64,000 bases of DNA from NCBI GenBank assembly GCA_008360975.2, contig CM039210.1, forward strand, positions 17,879,007 to 17,943,006. The letters are read 5' to 3'. Each line of letters begins with the position of its first letter. Positions within the stretch are counted from its first letter, which is position 1. Below the pieces are notes generated by a model. It did not search any database. It was not told where the DNA came from and saw nothing but the letters and a program-made list of their open reading frames with translations. A program made the position numbers and the translations under genes. This DNA is from Lichenostomus cassidix (taxonomy: Eukaryota > Chordata > Aves > Passeriformes > Meliphagidae). Positions 54,581 to 64,000 of this stretch are shown here, piece by piece.

Positions 54581-55640
54581 AACTGGCACCCCAGATGGGA
54601 CCCTGACTCTGCTCGGCTGCCTGATCCTGGGGTAGGCAGACCTCCCAGTCGCGACCCTGAATTTTCAGGGGGAGCTCAGCTGTCCTCTGGCTCACGGCGG
54701 GAGTAGACTAAGGACCATCTGCACCAAATTAAGGTATTTGCTACTTTCAAAAGAAATGCCTGCAGGTCCGGGGTGCTAGTCCCCGAGGGTGGGTTGAGAC
54801 TGGGTCTCCCAAAATTAGTCCCGGGCAAGGGGTTGGACCCCCGGGGTTGGACCCCGCTGTCAAGAAAAGGTACTTTTAAGTGTTGGACCCTGGGGTTGGA
54901 CCCCACTATAGTGAAAGGTACCTTTAAGGGGTTGGACCTCACTGTGATTTTTGTTCTGTCTGTTGTTATTTTGTTAATGTGTGAGTGTGAATGAATGAGA
55001 CGTGTCACCGACACGGAGCCAGAGCGGAGCTCTATCTGCGTTTCCATTCTCTGGCGACAGAAACGGCCAGAGAAAAGCAAAGCAAGTGGTAAAGAGTGAA
55101 TGAGTATAAATCATATATAAACCGTTGGTTTGGAGTATCTGGAGAGGGGCAGATTATATTATCGAAGGGAAAGATTTTAGCTGCTGAATTGAAAACACTC
55201 AGACCCCACCACCTTTCCAATATTGCTCTATTTGATTTTGCCTTTAAAATTCTGTGTTTTGTGTGTGGAAACAGTTGTGAAACTTAAACTTAGTGCACGT
55301 GTATTAATTGTGAGAGGAAGTGATATTGTCTATTTGCTCAAGTGCTCCTGAAATTTTTTAATGTGTGTGCATGTTCTGTGTGTGCAAAATTTTACCTGTG
55401 TTAATTGGTATTTTGCCGGCATATAAATTTATGCGGGGATGCCCGCGAGATAAAAATAACTAATTGAATCTAATAAGTACCTCTTCAAAACTCCTGTGTG
55501 TAGCTGCTGAAATATAGTTGTATAGAATGTTGTAGTAGATAAAGCTTGCAAGTAACTAGAGTAAAAAAAAAGAAAAAGAAGGAAAAAGAAGGAAGAGAGG
55601 AGAAGTATTTCAAGACCCCCCCCCCCATCTTGCCTAAAAT
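54581..55640 (+). other. ERV-G copy 2, primer binding site and leader only
   Basis: TGGCACCCCAGATGGGAC at 54584-54601, then the leader with the GGGGTTGGACCCC-type hairpin array (54774-54945) and the ATCATATATAAACCG segment shared with 41730-41745. Gag never begins; near 55320 the sequence moves to an ERV-P-related TTTGCTCAAGTGCTCCTGA stretch. Copy 2 is thus a 5' end fragment without genes. Confidence 0.8.
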
Positions 55641-55951
55641 TTTGGCAGCTGACCCGGGGTGAGCTGCAATTCCCTATATCCTCCCCTTTCGGAGCGGCGG
55701 GAGCGAGCACAGAGGTGCGGGGCTGGATGCCCAGGCTGGGGGCCTGTGGGGAGGTGCGGAGCCGAGCTGGAGCTGTGGGACAGCTGTGAGCTCAGCACCA
55801 GGCAGTCCCTGACCCTGCCAGCCCCTGTGGCAGGGCAGCGGTGGGACACACCGATCACCTGTGGTGCTGCTGGCCTTGCCTGCTGAGAGCCTAGGAGGGG
55901 GAAGGGCTGCGTTTGGATACTGCAGAGGGAATGTTTAAAAATGTGGATTGT
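55641..55951 (+). pseudogene. ERV-P copy 2, GC-rich internal block
   Basis: Matched by 39370-39620 (GGGACAGCTGTGGACTCAGC-type segments, then GCTGCGTTTGGA). Ends in the ERV-A target duplication GATTGT. Confidence 0.6.
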
Positions 55952-56307
55952 TGTTGGAAAACGCAGTTTTCCAGCAAAACTCATGCTAACTGAGCAGGGC
56001 TGAGCAAGGCTTCAGCATTCCCAGGCCTCAGTAAAATTCCAACAAGCTACCGTGGCTTGTTTGCCTGAGAATGTTCTGTGGGAAGAATGTCATGAGAAAG
56101 ATTAGGAGTCAGAAGTGTTATGAGAAAAGAATAAGGGAGTTAACAGGAGGATCCCTGAATGTGTGAGAAGCAGACTGCAGGTGTGTGTATCTATAATTAG
56201 AAATATCTGTAACAGTATATAAGTCTCTCGTTTGGTGAAATAAACTGGAGCTTACTTTATATCGCATATTGAGAGTGCCGTGAGTTCCCTCTCGTAGTTT
56301 CTCTTTA
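55952..56307 (+). repeat. LTR-A, 5' LTR of ERV-A
   Basis: 356 bp starting TGTTGGAAAACGCAG, with AATAAA near 56238. The provirus 55952-61475 has a perfect 6-bp TSD GATTGT (55946-55951 and 61476-61481). The 5' and 3' LTRs are very similar. Confidence 0.93.
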
Positions 56308-56309
56308 AA

Positions 56310-56327
56310 TGGTGACTCCGACGACTA
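56310..56327 (+). promoter_or_regulatory. ERV-A primer binding site
   Basis: TGGTGACTCCGACGACTA two bases after the LTR. It resembles the TGGTGACCCCGACG start of the tRNA-Trp type site used by alpharetroviruses, with mismatches; the tRNA assignment is tentative. Confidence 0.6.
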
Positions 56328-56339
56328 CGGACCCTGACA

Positions 56340-56577
56340 ATGGAGTTTTACGACCTTGCTTCTGAGAGCGGCGAGAACGGAGAGGCGCCAGAGCGTGCAG
56401 CAATGGTGTGTCAAAATCTTTGCCCGAACGGGGAAGATCCTGCAGACACAGGCCGAATAGGACCTGCCTACCGTGAGGGGCTATACTTCGGTGAACTGCA
56501 CAACTCTGGCAACTGCGAGCTTCAATACAGTGCTTAGACGGTGTTGACCAGGACCCTGAAAACCAGCTAGACCAAAA
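56340..56577 (+). other. ERV-A leader with a 65-codon ORF
   Basis: An open frame (56340-56537, acidic, MEFYDLASESGENGEAPERA start) precedes gag. It is not a known protein. It may be a leader ORF or the worn start of an older gag. Confidence 0.4.
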
Positions 56578-57161
56578 ATGGAATCAGAGGTAGCCCAAAT
56601 TTTATTGTTATGCTTTTTAGAAAAGCACGGACTCAGTAAAACTGCCCTATCACACTTAATGGGCCTGATAGTGGTAGGACAAGCTTATGGATTTTTTACA
56701 AATCCTATTACAGTATTCAGTGTGGGAGAGTGGTTGAATTACGGAGCTGTTTTGCTTTTGGACTGTGATAAAATTGCAAGAAAGCTTGGCAAACCATGGA
56801 GTAAAGTTGTAGCCTGCTTACAAATACATGCCACAAAGCAAAACCTTACGTGGCTCACGGCACAGGGCATAACAGCTGCATGGAGCGGAGAAAAATCTGT
56901 GAATTACTGTGCCGCTTTTAATATGCGTAAAACTTCGGCAGCCGCGGCACAGCCAGGGAAGCCCCCCCCGCCAGGGAGGGGGGGGAGAGAGAGCACGCCG
57001 TGCCGCTGCTGGTAGCCGAGAATACAAAGTTACTCGATTGGATGAAAAATCTGTTCCTGTTAGAACGAGCTCAGATATCGCGGGTAAAGAAACAGAGTAA
57101 CCAGAAATCATCCCGATGTTACCGATGCGGGAGTGGGGAACATATAATAAAAAACTGTAAT
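56578..57161 (+). pseudogene. gag: ERV-A gag: matrix and first zinc knuckle
   Basis: A 145-codon frame starts MESEVAQILLLCFLEKHGLS and looks like an alpha/betaretroviral matrix domain (KPWSKVVACLQIHATKQN near residue 80). Soon after a proline/glycine-rich stretch the frame shifts. From 57000 a second frame reaches a CCHC knuckle (CYRCGSGEHIIKNC, 57119-57160). No capsid or major homology region lies between, so the gag is reduced to matrix plus nucleocapsid. It is interrupted at 57162 by a provirus-like insertion. Confidence 0.78.
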
Positions 57162-57786
57162 TGTTGCGGTTTAGAGGATGTTACAGCAGACTTTACCCTA
57201 AAGCTTCTCTACCCGGCCCAGTTCAGCGCCTTAGTGCTCCAAACCCTCTGTCCCAGGGCTGGACACTGCGCTCTCACCGGCCGGGGAGCCATAAGGCTAG
57301 CTCTGGTTCGTCTGCTTCCACAACTGGCGGTGATAAAGGAGGCGAGGAGGGTCTATGCGTTGTGTCCATGGAAGATGTTTATTCGCATGGTGCAGCAGAG
57401 GCCAACGACCTCCCCGAGGCAGAGATGCCTCGAGGGCGAAGGCCTCACATGCACAGCCACATGTGGAGCATAGACACACGTGGAGCATAGACAGCAAGAT
57501 GGCGGAGGGTAAGGGGTTTTATAGGGAAACAGAGAGGGGCAGGGACAGCACACAGGCCCAGTGACCTCTGGGTACAGGGGAGGTACAGGGGCGGAGTTAG
57601 GAGTACAGGAACCAATAGGGGAAACCCGAGGGAGTGGCCAGGGCTACGTGGGGTTAGGGTACAGGAACCAATAGGGAAAACTGGGGGCGTGGCTAGGACC
57701 ACATGGAGTAGGGAAGGCAGGACAATAGGTGACAAGTACAGTCGTTAAGAAAGGGGTGTGGGGAACTTGCAGCCATTATCCCAATA
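57162..57786 (-). repeat. Non-autonomous provirus copy 2, its only LTR
   Basis: About 625 bp, TGTTGCGG...ATCCCAATA on the plus strand, homologous to the LTRs at 14262-15839 and 17578-18155. It is the 3' LTR of a minus-strand element. TSD TGTAAT lies directly to its left (57156-57161). Confidence 0.88.
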
Positions 57787-59425
57787 TTTCCCCATTTTTT
57801 ACTAAATTAAAGAGGGAAAGGCTTTTCCTAAAAACATTCATAGCAAATTTTTAAACAACAGGAAAATGGTAAAACAACATAATGTAAAGCAATAACAAAA
57901 TTAGTTTTGCTGTGAGTATGGGGAAAACGATGATGCAGCTGGCTGATTTTGATGTTGGAGTTTAGTACAGGTTGAATTTTTGGACTGCAGTCATGTTTGT
58001 AGTCTGTTTTTCTTTTGCTGGGGCTGCTAAGATGAAGGCAGGGTTTGCAGCAGCAACGGGGTTGTCACCAAAGTCTTTCTCAGCTTAGGAGAGGGAGAAA
58101 ACTTTGGACGCAGCGCAGCTCCACTGGGTGACACACAGCTCTTCCCTGCTGTGGCTCTGCCGGGTCTGGAACAGTTCCACTAGGCCCCAGCACGGCCGGA
58201 CGGCAGCACAGCTTCAGGGACTGCTCTGGCGCAGCTTTACTAGGCTCTGGGGGCAGTGTCTGCCGCGGGGAGCTAGAGGTGCAGCCCCACCGGCTCCTCC
58301 GAGCCTGCCGCGGGCAACTGGAGGTGCGGCTCCGCTCCCGGCCAGGCTATAGCTGCTTCTGGCTGAGAGGGAACATCTGAGAGGATGGGAGGAGGGGCCC
58401 GCACCAAAGAGAAATACTCAGATGGGGAGGGATCCGCGACCGAAGGGAGCGCACACCGACGCGGGGGGAGGGGCTACAACGGAACACGAGGGATGCAGGG
58501 GGTGGAGCTCCGGCAAGCCCGGGAAAATTTCAAGGGGAAGAAGACAACATGGCGTGCCTGACCATGCGGCCGGCGCCATATTGGAAAACACGTGGAGTCA
58601 GCTCGGCTGAGGTTTGGGGCACAGGAAAGGAGGTTAGCAGGGATCTCGAGTTAGAGTGATCAGTTCTAACCCGGGAAAGGGACAGGAGAGGCTGAAAAAT
58701 GTACGATCAGCTGTCTCCTGAGGGACAGAGGGGGAGCACGAGCTGGTGGAGGAGGGGGTGCCACCAACACATGGTCAGCACCATGTTGGGGGATACATGC
58801 AGGGGAAGGTGGTTATTAGGGAGAGAACAAGGGTTTTTCACTGCCAGATAACTAAATAAAACAAAACACAGATTAGTTTACTTTATCTCTCGCGCGCAAA
58901 AACTTCCCACACAACAACTGATTCCCCATTCCTTATAAAATATGTCTAATTTTATAAGAAAAATTTCTCCCAAAATGGGGGCACAAAACTTAGGTCTCCC
59001 CTTGTTAGAAGTGGGTTTTTTCTTGTCGAGATTTCACATGGAGCGCGACTCCCTTCACCTCGACAAGACACCACCTCTAACCCTCCACTCACCCCGAGGC
59101 AAAAAGAACAAACTAAAAACAAAAAAGGGACCCCCGTACCAAGCCGACCAGGCCTCCACCGGCTCCCCTCCCAAGGGGCTTTCCAGAGGGCTTACCAAGC
59201 ACGGAGAATCAAAAAAAATCACTCGGGATGGTCTACCGCCGTTCGGCCGACCTCCTTGAAAAGCGCGACTTTTTTCCAGAGGCTACCAGCCGCCCCTTCG
59301 GTCTTCTCGCTGAATGCAAGCTTCTCGTCAGGGAAATGGCTTCTCAAATGCGACTACTCCCCTGCCGCAGTTGCGGCTGCAGGGGGACGCTTTCCAGGGT
59401 GGCTTCTGCCCCACGTTGGGCGCCA
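57787..59425 (-). mobile_element. Non-autonomous provirus copy 2, internal region ending at the primer binding site
   Basis: About 1.64 kb, homologous to 15840-17575 along its length, with no recognisable gene. On the minus strand it begins exactly with TGGCGCCCAACGTGGGGC (59425-59408), a tRNA-Lys-type primer binding site. No LTR lies beyond it; the next bases are the target duplication TGTAAT (59426-59431). The element is therefore PBS-internal-LTR, bounded by a perfect 6-bp TSD. Confidence 0.87.
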
Positions 59426-59431
59426 TGTAAT

Positions 59432-59737
59432 GAAAAAGTTTGGTGTTCCCACTGTAACAGAGATACTCACAGCACAGAAGCTTGCAGAAACAAAAAGAAC
59501 AAACGGAAAGTGACCAGTGACCCAGGAGCAGCGGCGGCCCCTACCCTGCGGCACGCCACACAAAGGAGACCTGTGGCGGAAGTTGCTCCAACCGTGGCTT
59601 CCGGCCGAATGACAACCAGAGCGGAAGTCCCAGAGGGTACCCCGGTGGGCGGAGCCGCGAGCCATCCACGCCTCCTTCACTGCCCCAACTGTGACGTCTG
59701 TGGTGAAACCCTAAACTCTACTCCTCCCCAAGGATGA
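59432..59737 (+). pseudogene. gag: ERV-A gag: second zinc knuckle and tail
   Basis: The nucleocapsid frame continues directly after the insertion with CSHCNRDTHSTEAC, the second CCHC knuckle, and then a basic, Thr/Ala-rich tail to a stop at 59735-59737. Removing the insertion and one TSD copy restores the spacing between the two knuckles, confirming the target site. No protease, RT or integrase follows. Confidence 0.8.
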
Positions 59738-61121
59738 GGAAATGATTGACAGCTTCAGCAGCGAACCAGAACTAACCAACAGCGTTGCCAGCAGAAACAG
59801 CAGTTTGATACAAGATGGAGTTGTTTCTTTTGTAATCATGGAGAACTTTTAAGAATTTCAAAGATGCGAATCTTCTTCAGTGCTCTGAACTAGAGATCCT
59901 TCATCTCCCGCTCGGGAATCACGTCCATGTCGTTCCCCATGGTGGCGGTGGGTTTGTTGTTTTGGTTTGTGTTTTTTTTTTGTTTGGGTGTTCAAAATTT
60001 ATTTTCAGCAATTTACTAATAAAGAAGCATTGTAACAAGATATTATCCTGATAAAGAAATAATAACACCTTGAATACTAAAAGCCTTAAATGAAAATTGA
60101 ATTTTGCTAAAGCATTTGTGTGTATGTGTGAATGTTGTAGGCCTACTGAGAGTATTTGTTTTTTGAATGCTTTAATGTGTAAATGAAAGTTGTGATTAAT
60201 GAGAATGTGATTTTGATTTCTTGAGAGTTTTAAGGTGTGAATGAAAACCTGTGAGTGAAGTTATACTGAATAGTTTAAATTACTTGTTAAGTATCTTTAG
60301 TTAAGCATAGATTCTGTTAAAGTTAAGTAATAGTGGATTTAAATTCTATTAAGTTGTAAGTTCTGTTAAAGTTAAAATTCTGTTAAGTAATATTAAGTGA
60401 TGTTAATTTTAAATTCTGTTAAGTTTTAAATCTTGTTAGAGTTAAGTTGTTAAGATAATATCAATTTTAAATTCCATTATAGTTAAGTCCTATTTGTTAG
60501 TTTAAGATAAGAGTTATTAAGATTAAGTTTTATTCATTTTTAGTGATATTAATTTTAAGTTTTAAATTTGTTAGTTTATATTATTATTCACAAAAGCTTT
60601 GCAGTTTTATCTTTTTAGTTAAAGTTAAGTAATAATATCTACTACTTTCAAATATTTCATCTCACCTTATATAGCTATCTACAAAAATAGTAACATGTTA
60701 AGATACTCTTCTTATTGATATTAATCAAAGCTTGTCTATAAGATGTTCTGAGAAAACCCTTCCACTTAGCACCTGAGCTCTGGCCAAGCTTTGGTTCTAA
60801 CTGGCTGGGAAACATGCCATGAGTCCAAAGTGTTTTGCATCAAAATGTGATCAAATAATTTTCATTTACCAAATTGAATTTATAAAAGCTAAATCTTCTT
60901 CCAAGTAAACTTAGAGTCCTTGTCCGGAAAAGGTTCTCTAAGTTTTACCTGTGAAGTGAATGTTTTCAGCAATGACAATTTCTACACCATGGCAACATAT
61001 CTAACTAGTGAAATTTCCTTAGGTAACTTTATAACAATTCTAATAATAACAATAACTTATAGCAAAGTAAATTAATCTGATAACAAGACAATGTCTGTTC
61101 TCACAAGCGAAACGGGGGAAC
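59738..61121 (+). other. ERV-A non-coding 3' part with AT-rich repeat zone
   Basis: After a short unique stretch, 60080-60620 is very AT-rich with many imperfect repeats around TTAAGTT(TT)AAATTCTGTTA. Nothing resembles pol or env. It ends with a polypurine tract AAACGGGGGAAC (61110-61121) against the 3' LTR, so the element kept its replication signals while lacking enzymes. Confidence 0.7.
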
Positions 61122-61475
61122 TGTTGGAAAACGCAGTTTTCCAGCAAAACTCATGCTAACTGAGCAGGCCTGAGCAAGGCTTCAGCATTCCCAGGCCTCA
61201 GTAAAATTCCAACAAGCTGCAGTGGTTTGTTTGCCTGAGAATGTTCTGTGGGAAGAATGCCATGAGAAAGATTAGGAGTCAGGAGTGTTATGAGAAAAGA
61301 ATAAGGGAGTTAACAAGAGGATCCCTGAATGTGTGAGAACAGCTGCAGGTGTGTGTATCTATAATTAGAAATATCTGTAACAGTATATAAGTCTCTCGTT
61401 TGGTGAAATAAAATGGAGCTTACTTTATATCTCATATTGAGAGTGCCGTGAGTTCCCTCTCGTCGTTTCTCTTTA
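61122..61475 (+). repeat. LTR-A, 3' LTR of ERV-A
   Basis: 354 bp, nearly identical to the 5' LTR. AATAAA near 61406. TSD GATTGT follows. Confidence 0.93.
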
Positions 61476-61481
61476 GATTGT

Positions 61482-62125
61482 CTGTTAAGAGTTCTGTCTG
61501 GGTCGCCAAAATGACTTTGTAAGACAATGAGCACCCCCAGGCAGTAGTGCGGGTGGGAGCTGGAGGAAAGGCTGAATAAGCCCTGAAGAAACTAGTTAGA
61601 AAGATACTGCAAATGTATGTAAGAAAAGATAAAAGAAGGCAAAAGCAAAAGTGATGCCACAGAGAAACTGAAAGCAAAAATGTCTGTAGAAAAGATATAC
61701 CAAACTTTGTAATTAACTATTTCAAGGTTAAAATCTCCTGCCTAGGTTACTCTGAGTTGCTGTTTTGGTTTTTTGAACAAAGGTTTGCTCGAATGCTTTT
61801 AATTCAAATTCTTTACCCTTCAAGCAGCCAGCCAAATTGCCTTAGAGAAAATGCACATTAACTGCTACAGAGAAAAAAAAAAAAAATTTAAAACTGCTGA
61901 AGAGAAGGTGGAGACAAAGAGTGTCTCTGAGCCACTATCCGGGCTGTTCAACCAGTCAAGAACGTGACAATGTGTGCTTAATTCATGTCCCCAAGAGGGT
62001 TCAGTCCTTTCTGTATGGTTGGTTGTCATGGCAAGTAACTTTTGCAAAAAGGTGTTCTTCCCCATGCTTTGAGAATTTGACAGCCACTTTTGGAAAACAC
62101 GGTTGCGCGATGCTAATTTTATAAG
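61482..62125 (+). pseudogene. ERV-P copy 2, internal sequence
   Basis: Carries GAGCACCCCCAGGCAGTAGT (compare 39695) and the CTCCTGCCTAGGTTA and TTTGCTCGAATGC stretches (compare 40470-40520), then a CAAGCAGCCAGCC segment (compare 48730). No intact frame. It is interrupted by LTR-H copy 6. Confidence 0.55.
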
Positions 62126-62654
62126 TGTGTTGGTTTGATAACAAACCAGTGGGAGATCACACGTCAAGATTGAAATTAAAAAAAAAAAAAAAAAAAAGTG
62201 AAATAATACAAGGAAAAGCACTGACAAAATCAGATACAACCTAACACCCTGTTAGGGTGGTAGTAGCAGTCCAACTGAAGTAGTCCAGTTGAAGGGGTGA
62301 TCCTGTGAAGGTCTGGTCTCCAGCTGAAGATCCAGTTGTAGCTCTTGTCCTCTGGGAACCCAGTAGACAGGGATAGCTCAGGCATTTCCAAGGCCAGGTT
62401 ATATCCAGGTGGGAACACCTGGCTCCTCCCTCCTGGGCAGAGTATCCCACAATGGGATAAGTCCATGAGTCACAAGGTGGGTCCCTGATGGCCCATTGTC
62501 TGTCATCCGGGGTGGGTCATTAGCAGCTGATAATAGCTAACGAATGGCCCATTGCCTGTCATCTGGAGTGGGTCATTAGCAGGTGATAGCAGCTAACGGC
62601 CCACAGCTGGTGGTAATAGAATACTTAACTACATCTATATTGCAACCTAGGACA
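62126..62654 (-). repeat. Solo LTR-H, copy 6 (with duplicated U3 block)
   Basis: 529 bp, TGTGTTGG...CCTAGGACA, with perfect TSD ATAAG (62121-62125 and 62655-62659). It contains the same kind of tandem block (about 62485-62600) as copy 1 and a 19-bp A-run near 62180. Confidence 0.93.
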
Positions 62655-63370
62655 ATAAGTTACCAAATCCAGTGGCTGGCAGCTATTCATTGTCTCAGAA
62701 TGTAGCCAGAAGCTGGCCGCACTGTCTGCACAGTTGTGCAGCCAAAGCTCTGATGGTAAATGAAGCCCGAAGGCTGACAATAGGAATATACCTCATAAGT
62801 TTCACACCAAGCTAAAGATTTATTAACTCAAAGAACATCTGAGTAGGTGACCCGCGCAGTTATTGTACTGCAAATCTTGTCTAGTAAAACAAGAGTATTT
62901 AAGAAAAAAAAAAAAGAAAACCCCAAAAACAAGGGGTTTGACTCAGCCTCCTTAAGGAAGTTGAAGAAAAAAAAAAAAAAACAAACCCATGACCGTACAG
63001 CATTCAGGTGATAAATCTCCAGACCCAGGCTAGGGAAGATTCGGGAGACACTCCCTGGTCTGGGGAGAAAATGTATTTAGTAGTGAGTCTTCAAAAGTAC
63101 TAGAAGAGTAACAATTTGAAAAATACACTATCATTAATGAAAAGAAGTTAAAATAAGTGAAACATTGCCTCTCACATAGTCAGCTCAAGCAGCAGAGCTG
63201 TAAGTGCTTATAAAATCCTGCGAAGTATATAAAGACAAAATAGTGAATATTTTTACTAATTCTAAATATGCATATAGAGTAATACATGCATTTAAGAAAT
63301 TATAAGAAAAAAAGGGAAGTTTATTAAATTTTAATTTCTCACTTATTAAAAGAATTTCCAATGGGGAGTT
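62655..63370 (+). pseudogene. pol: ERV-P copy 2, pol connection and RNase H relic
   Basis: Degraded sequence parallel to 49949-50530. Recognisable fragments are VNEARRLT, then a SSKVLEE stretch and NIFTNSKYAYRVIHAF, in which the catalytic Asp of the TDSKYA motif is Asn. Many stops and A-runs. It is much more decayed than ERV-P copy 1. Confidence 0.75.
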
Positions 63371-64000
63371 AAACGAGGCAAGAATTCATCCTTCTCCCAC
63401 TCTGACATGTGTTATCACTGTGCAAGTTTGTTTTAACATCCTTCAGTGTGTCCTCATCAGACAAAAAGCTGTGTAAGACAAAGAACCACTCAAGCCACAG
63501 AAGCAAAAGAACTGCTAACTTCCCTCACGACTGTGAGATCTACAGCCAGAGACTCCTCTCCAGTGTGAAACTCCAGACGAAGAGGACACAAAAGAACAAT
63601 ATTGGACAATATAATATACAGTAAATCGGTTAAAAGCGGCAACACCAAAATGAAATACATTAAATGGTCTTGTTTTTTTGTATTTCCAGAACAGTGTTAT
63701 CCACAGTCAGCTATCCTAGGAAAACCTTGTAATAATTGTAATGGCAAGTATAGCTTCAGATGCAAAGGGGTAAGTAAGCCAGAAAAAAAAAAAAGAGAAA
63801 GCTATATGAGCTTAAATCTAAATTTGTGAAAATTGAAATATAACAATAACAAAATTTCATTTTAAAATGAAAAGGTTTCAAAAGGATGGCTGGCTATTCT
63901 ACTAAGTATTTATAACTGTTGCTGTTTAATGCATATTTGTTTGTCCAGTGTTTAAGAATGCTAAGCCCCACAAAAGGAAAATACTGCCTTTGAAAAATCG
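63371..64000. other. AT-rich end of window, possible env start
   Basis: No firm gene. A 75-codon frame (63602-63829) contains a Met-Lys start with a hydrophobic FFVFPEQCYPQ stretch and then GKPCNNCNGKYSFRC, which could be the signal peptide and first Cys residues of a class I env. It is too short to be sure. Confidence 0.3.

Noticed and set aside
55952..61475. Reading ERV-A as a full alpharetrovirus
   Set aside because: Primer binding site and matrix style are suggestive, but there is no capsid, protease, RT, integrase or env.
1..64000. CRISPR arrays, bacterial operons, ribosome binding sites
   Set aside because: The sequence is vertebrate; the tandem repeats seen have no spacer structure and lie in LTRs or minisatellites.

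Overview
The window looks like a bird genome, most likely a songbird. The best marker is a tRNA-Ile-headed SINE with a CR1-type tail at about 29261-29393, a type known to me from passerines. I recognised no host protein-coding exon in 64 kb. Almost everything legible is endogenous retrovirus (ERV), solo LTR or minisatellite. That density would fit a W chromosome or other ERV-rich heterochromatin, but that is inference. Family letters (LTR-A, ERV-G and so on) are local labels, assigned because copies inside this window resemble each other.

Layout. 1-5101: a minus-strand class I (gammaretrovirus-like) provirus, ERV-J, with a pro-pol frame that stays open to the window edge, a broken gag and a 5' LTR. 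5102-9916: the 3' half of a plus-strand class I provirus, ERV-I (RNase H, integrase, env, 3' LTR), carrying two solo LTRs. 9917-19832: a betaretrovirus-like provirus, ERV-K1, cut into pieces by LTRs and by a 3.9 kb non-autonomous provirus that itself holds two solo LTRs. 19833-32605: LTR-F, an unidentified 206-aa ORF, solo LTRs, about 3.5 kb with no recognised gene, then a minus-strand ERVL-like gag-pol relic with the SINE inside it. 32606-37821: G-rich minisatellites and assorted LTRs. 37822-53714: a degraded class I element, ERV-P, interrupted by the nearly complete provirus ERV-G (40672-48666), several solo LTRs and a 500-bp run of N. 53715-64000: LTR fragments, a second ERV-G 5' end, a second ERV-P relic, and a small provirus ERV-A (55952-61475) with perfect 6-bp target duplications.

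Many boundaries are fixed by matching TG...CA termini plus 4-6 bp target-site duplications (TSDs), so insertion order can be read directly. The most unusual item is at 57162-59425. A non-autonomous provirus copy sits inside the ERV-A nucleocapsid zinc-finger region with a perfect 6-bp TSD but only one LTR; its other end is exactly the CCA of the primer binding site. Other points of interest are a UGA between gag and pol of ERV-G followed by a perfect short hairpin, an array of small hairpins in the ERV-G leader, and enhancer-like tandem duplications inside several LTR families.
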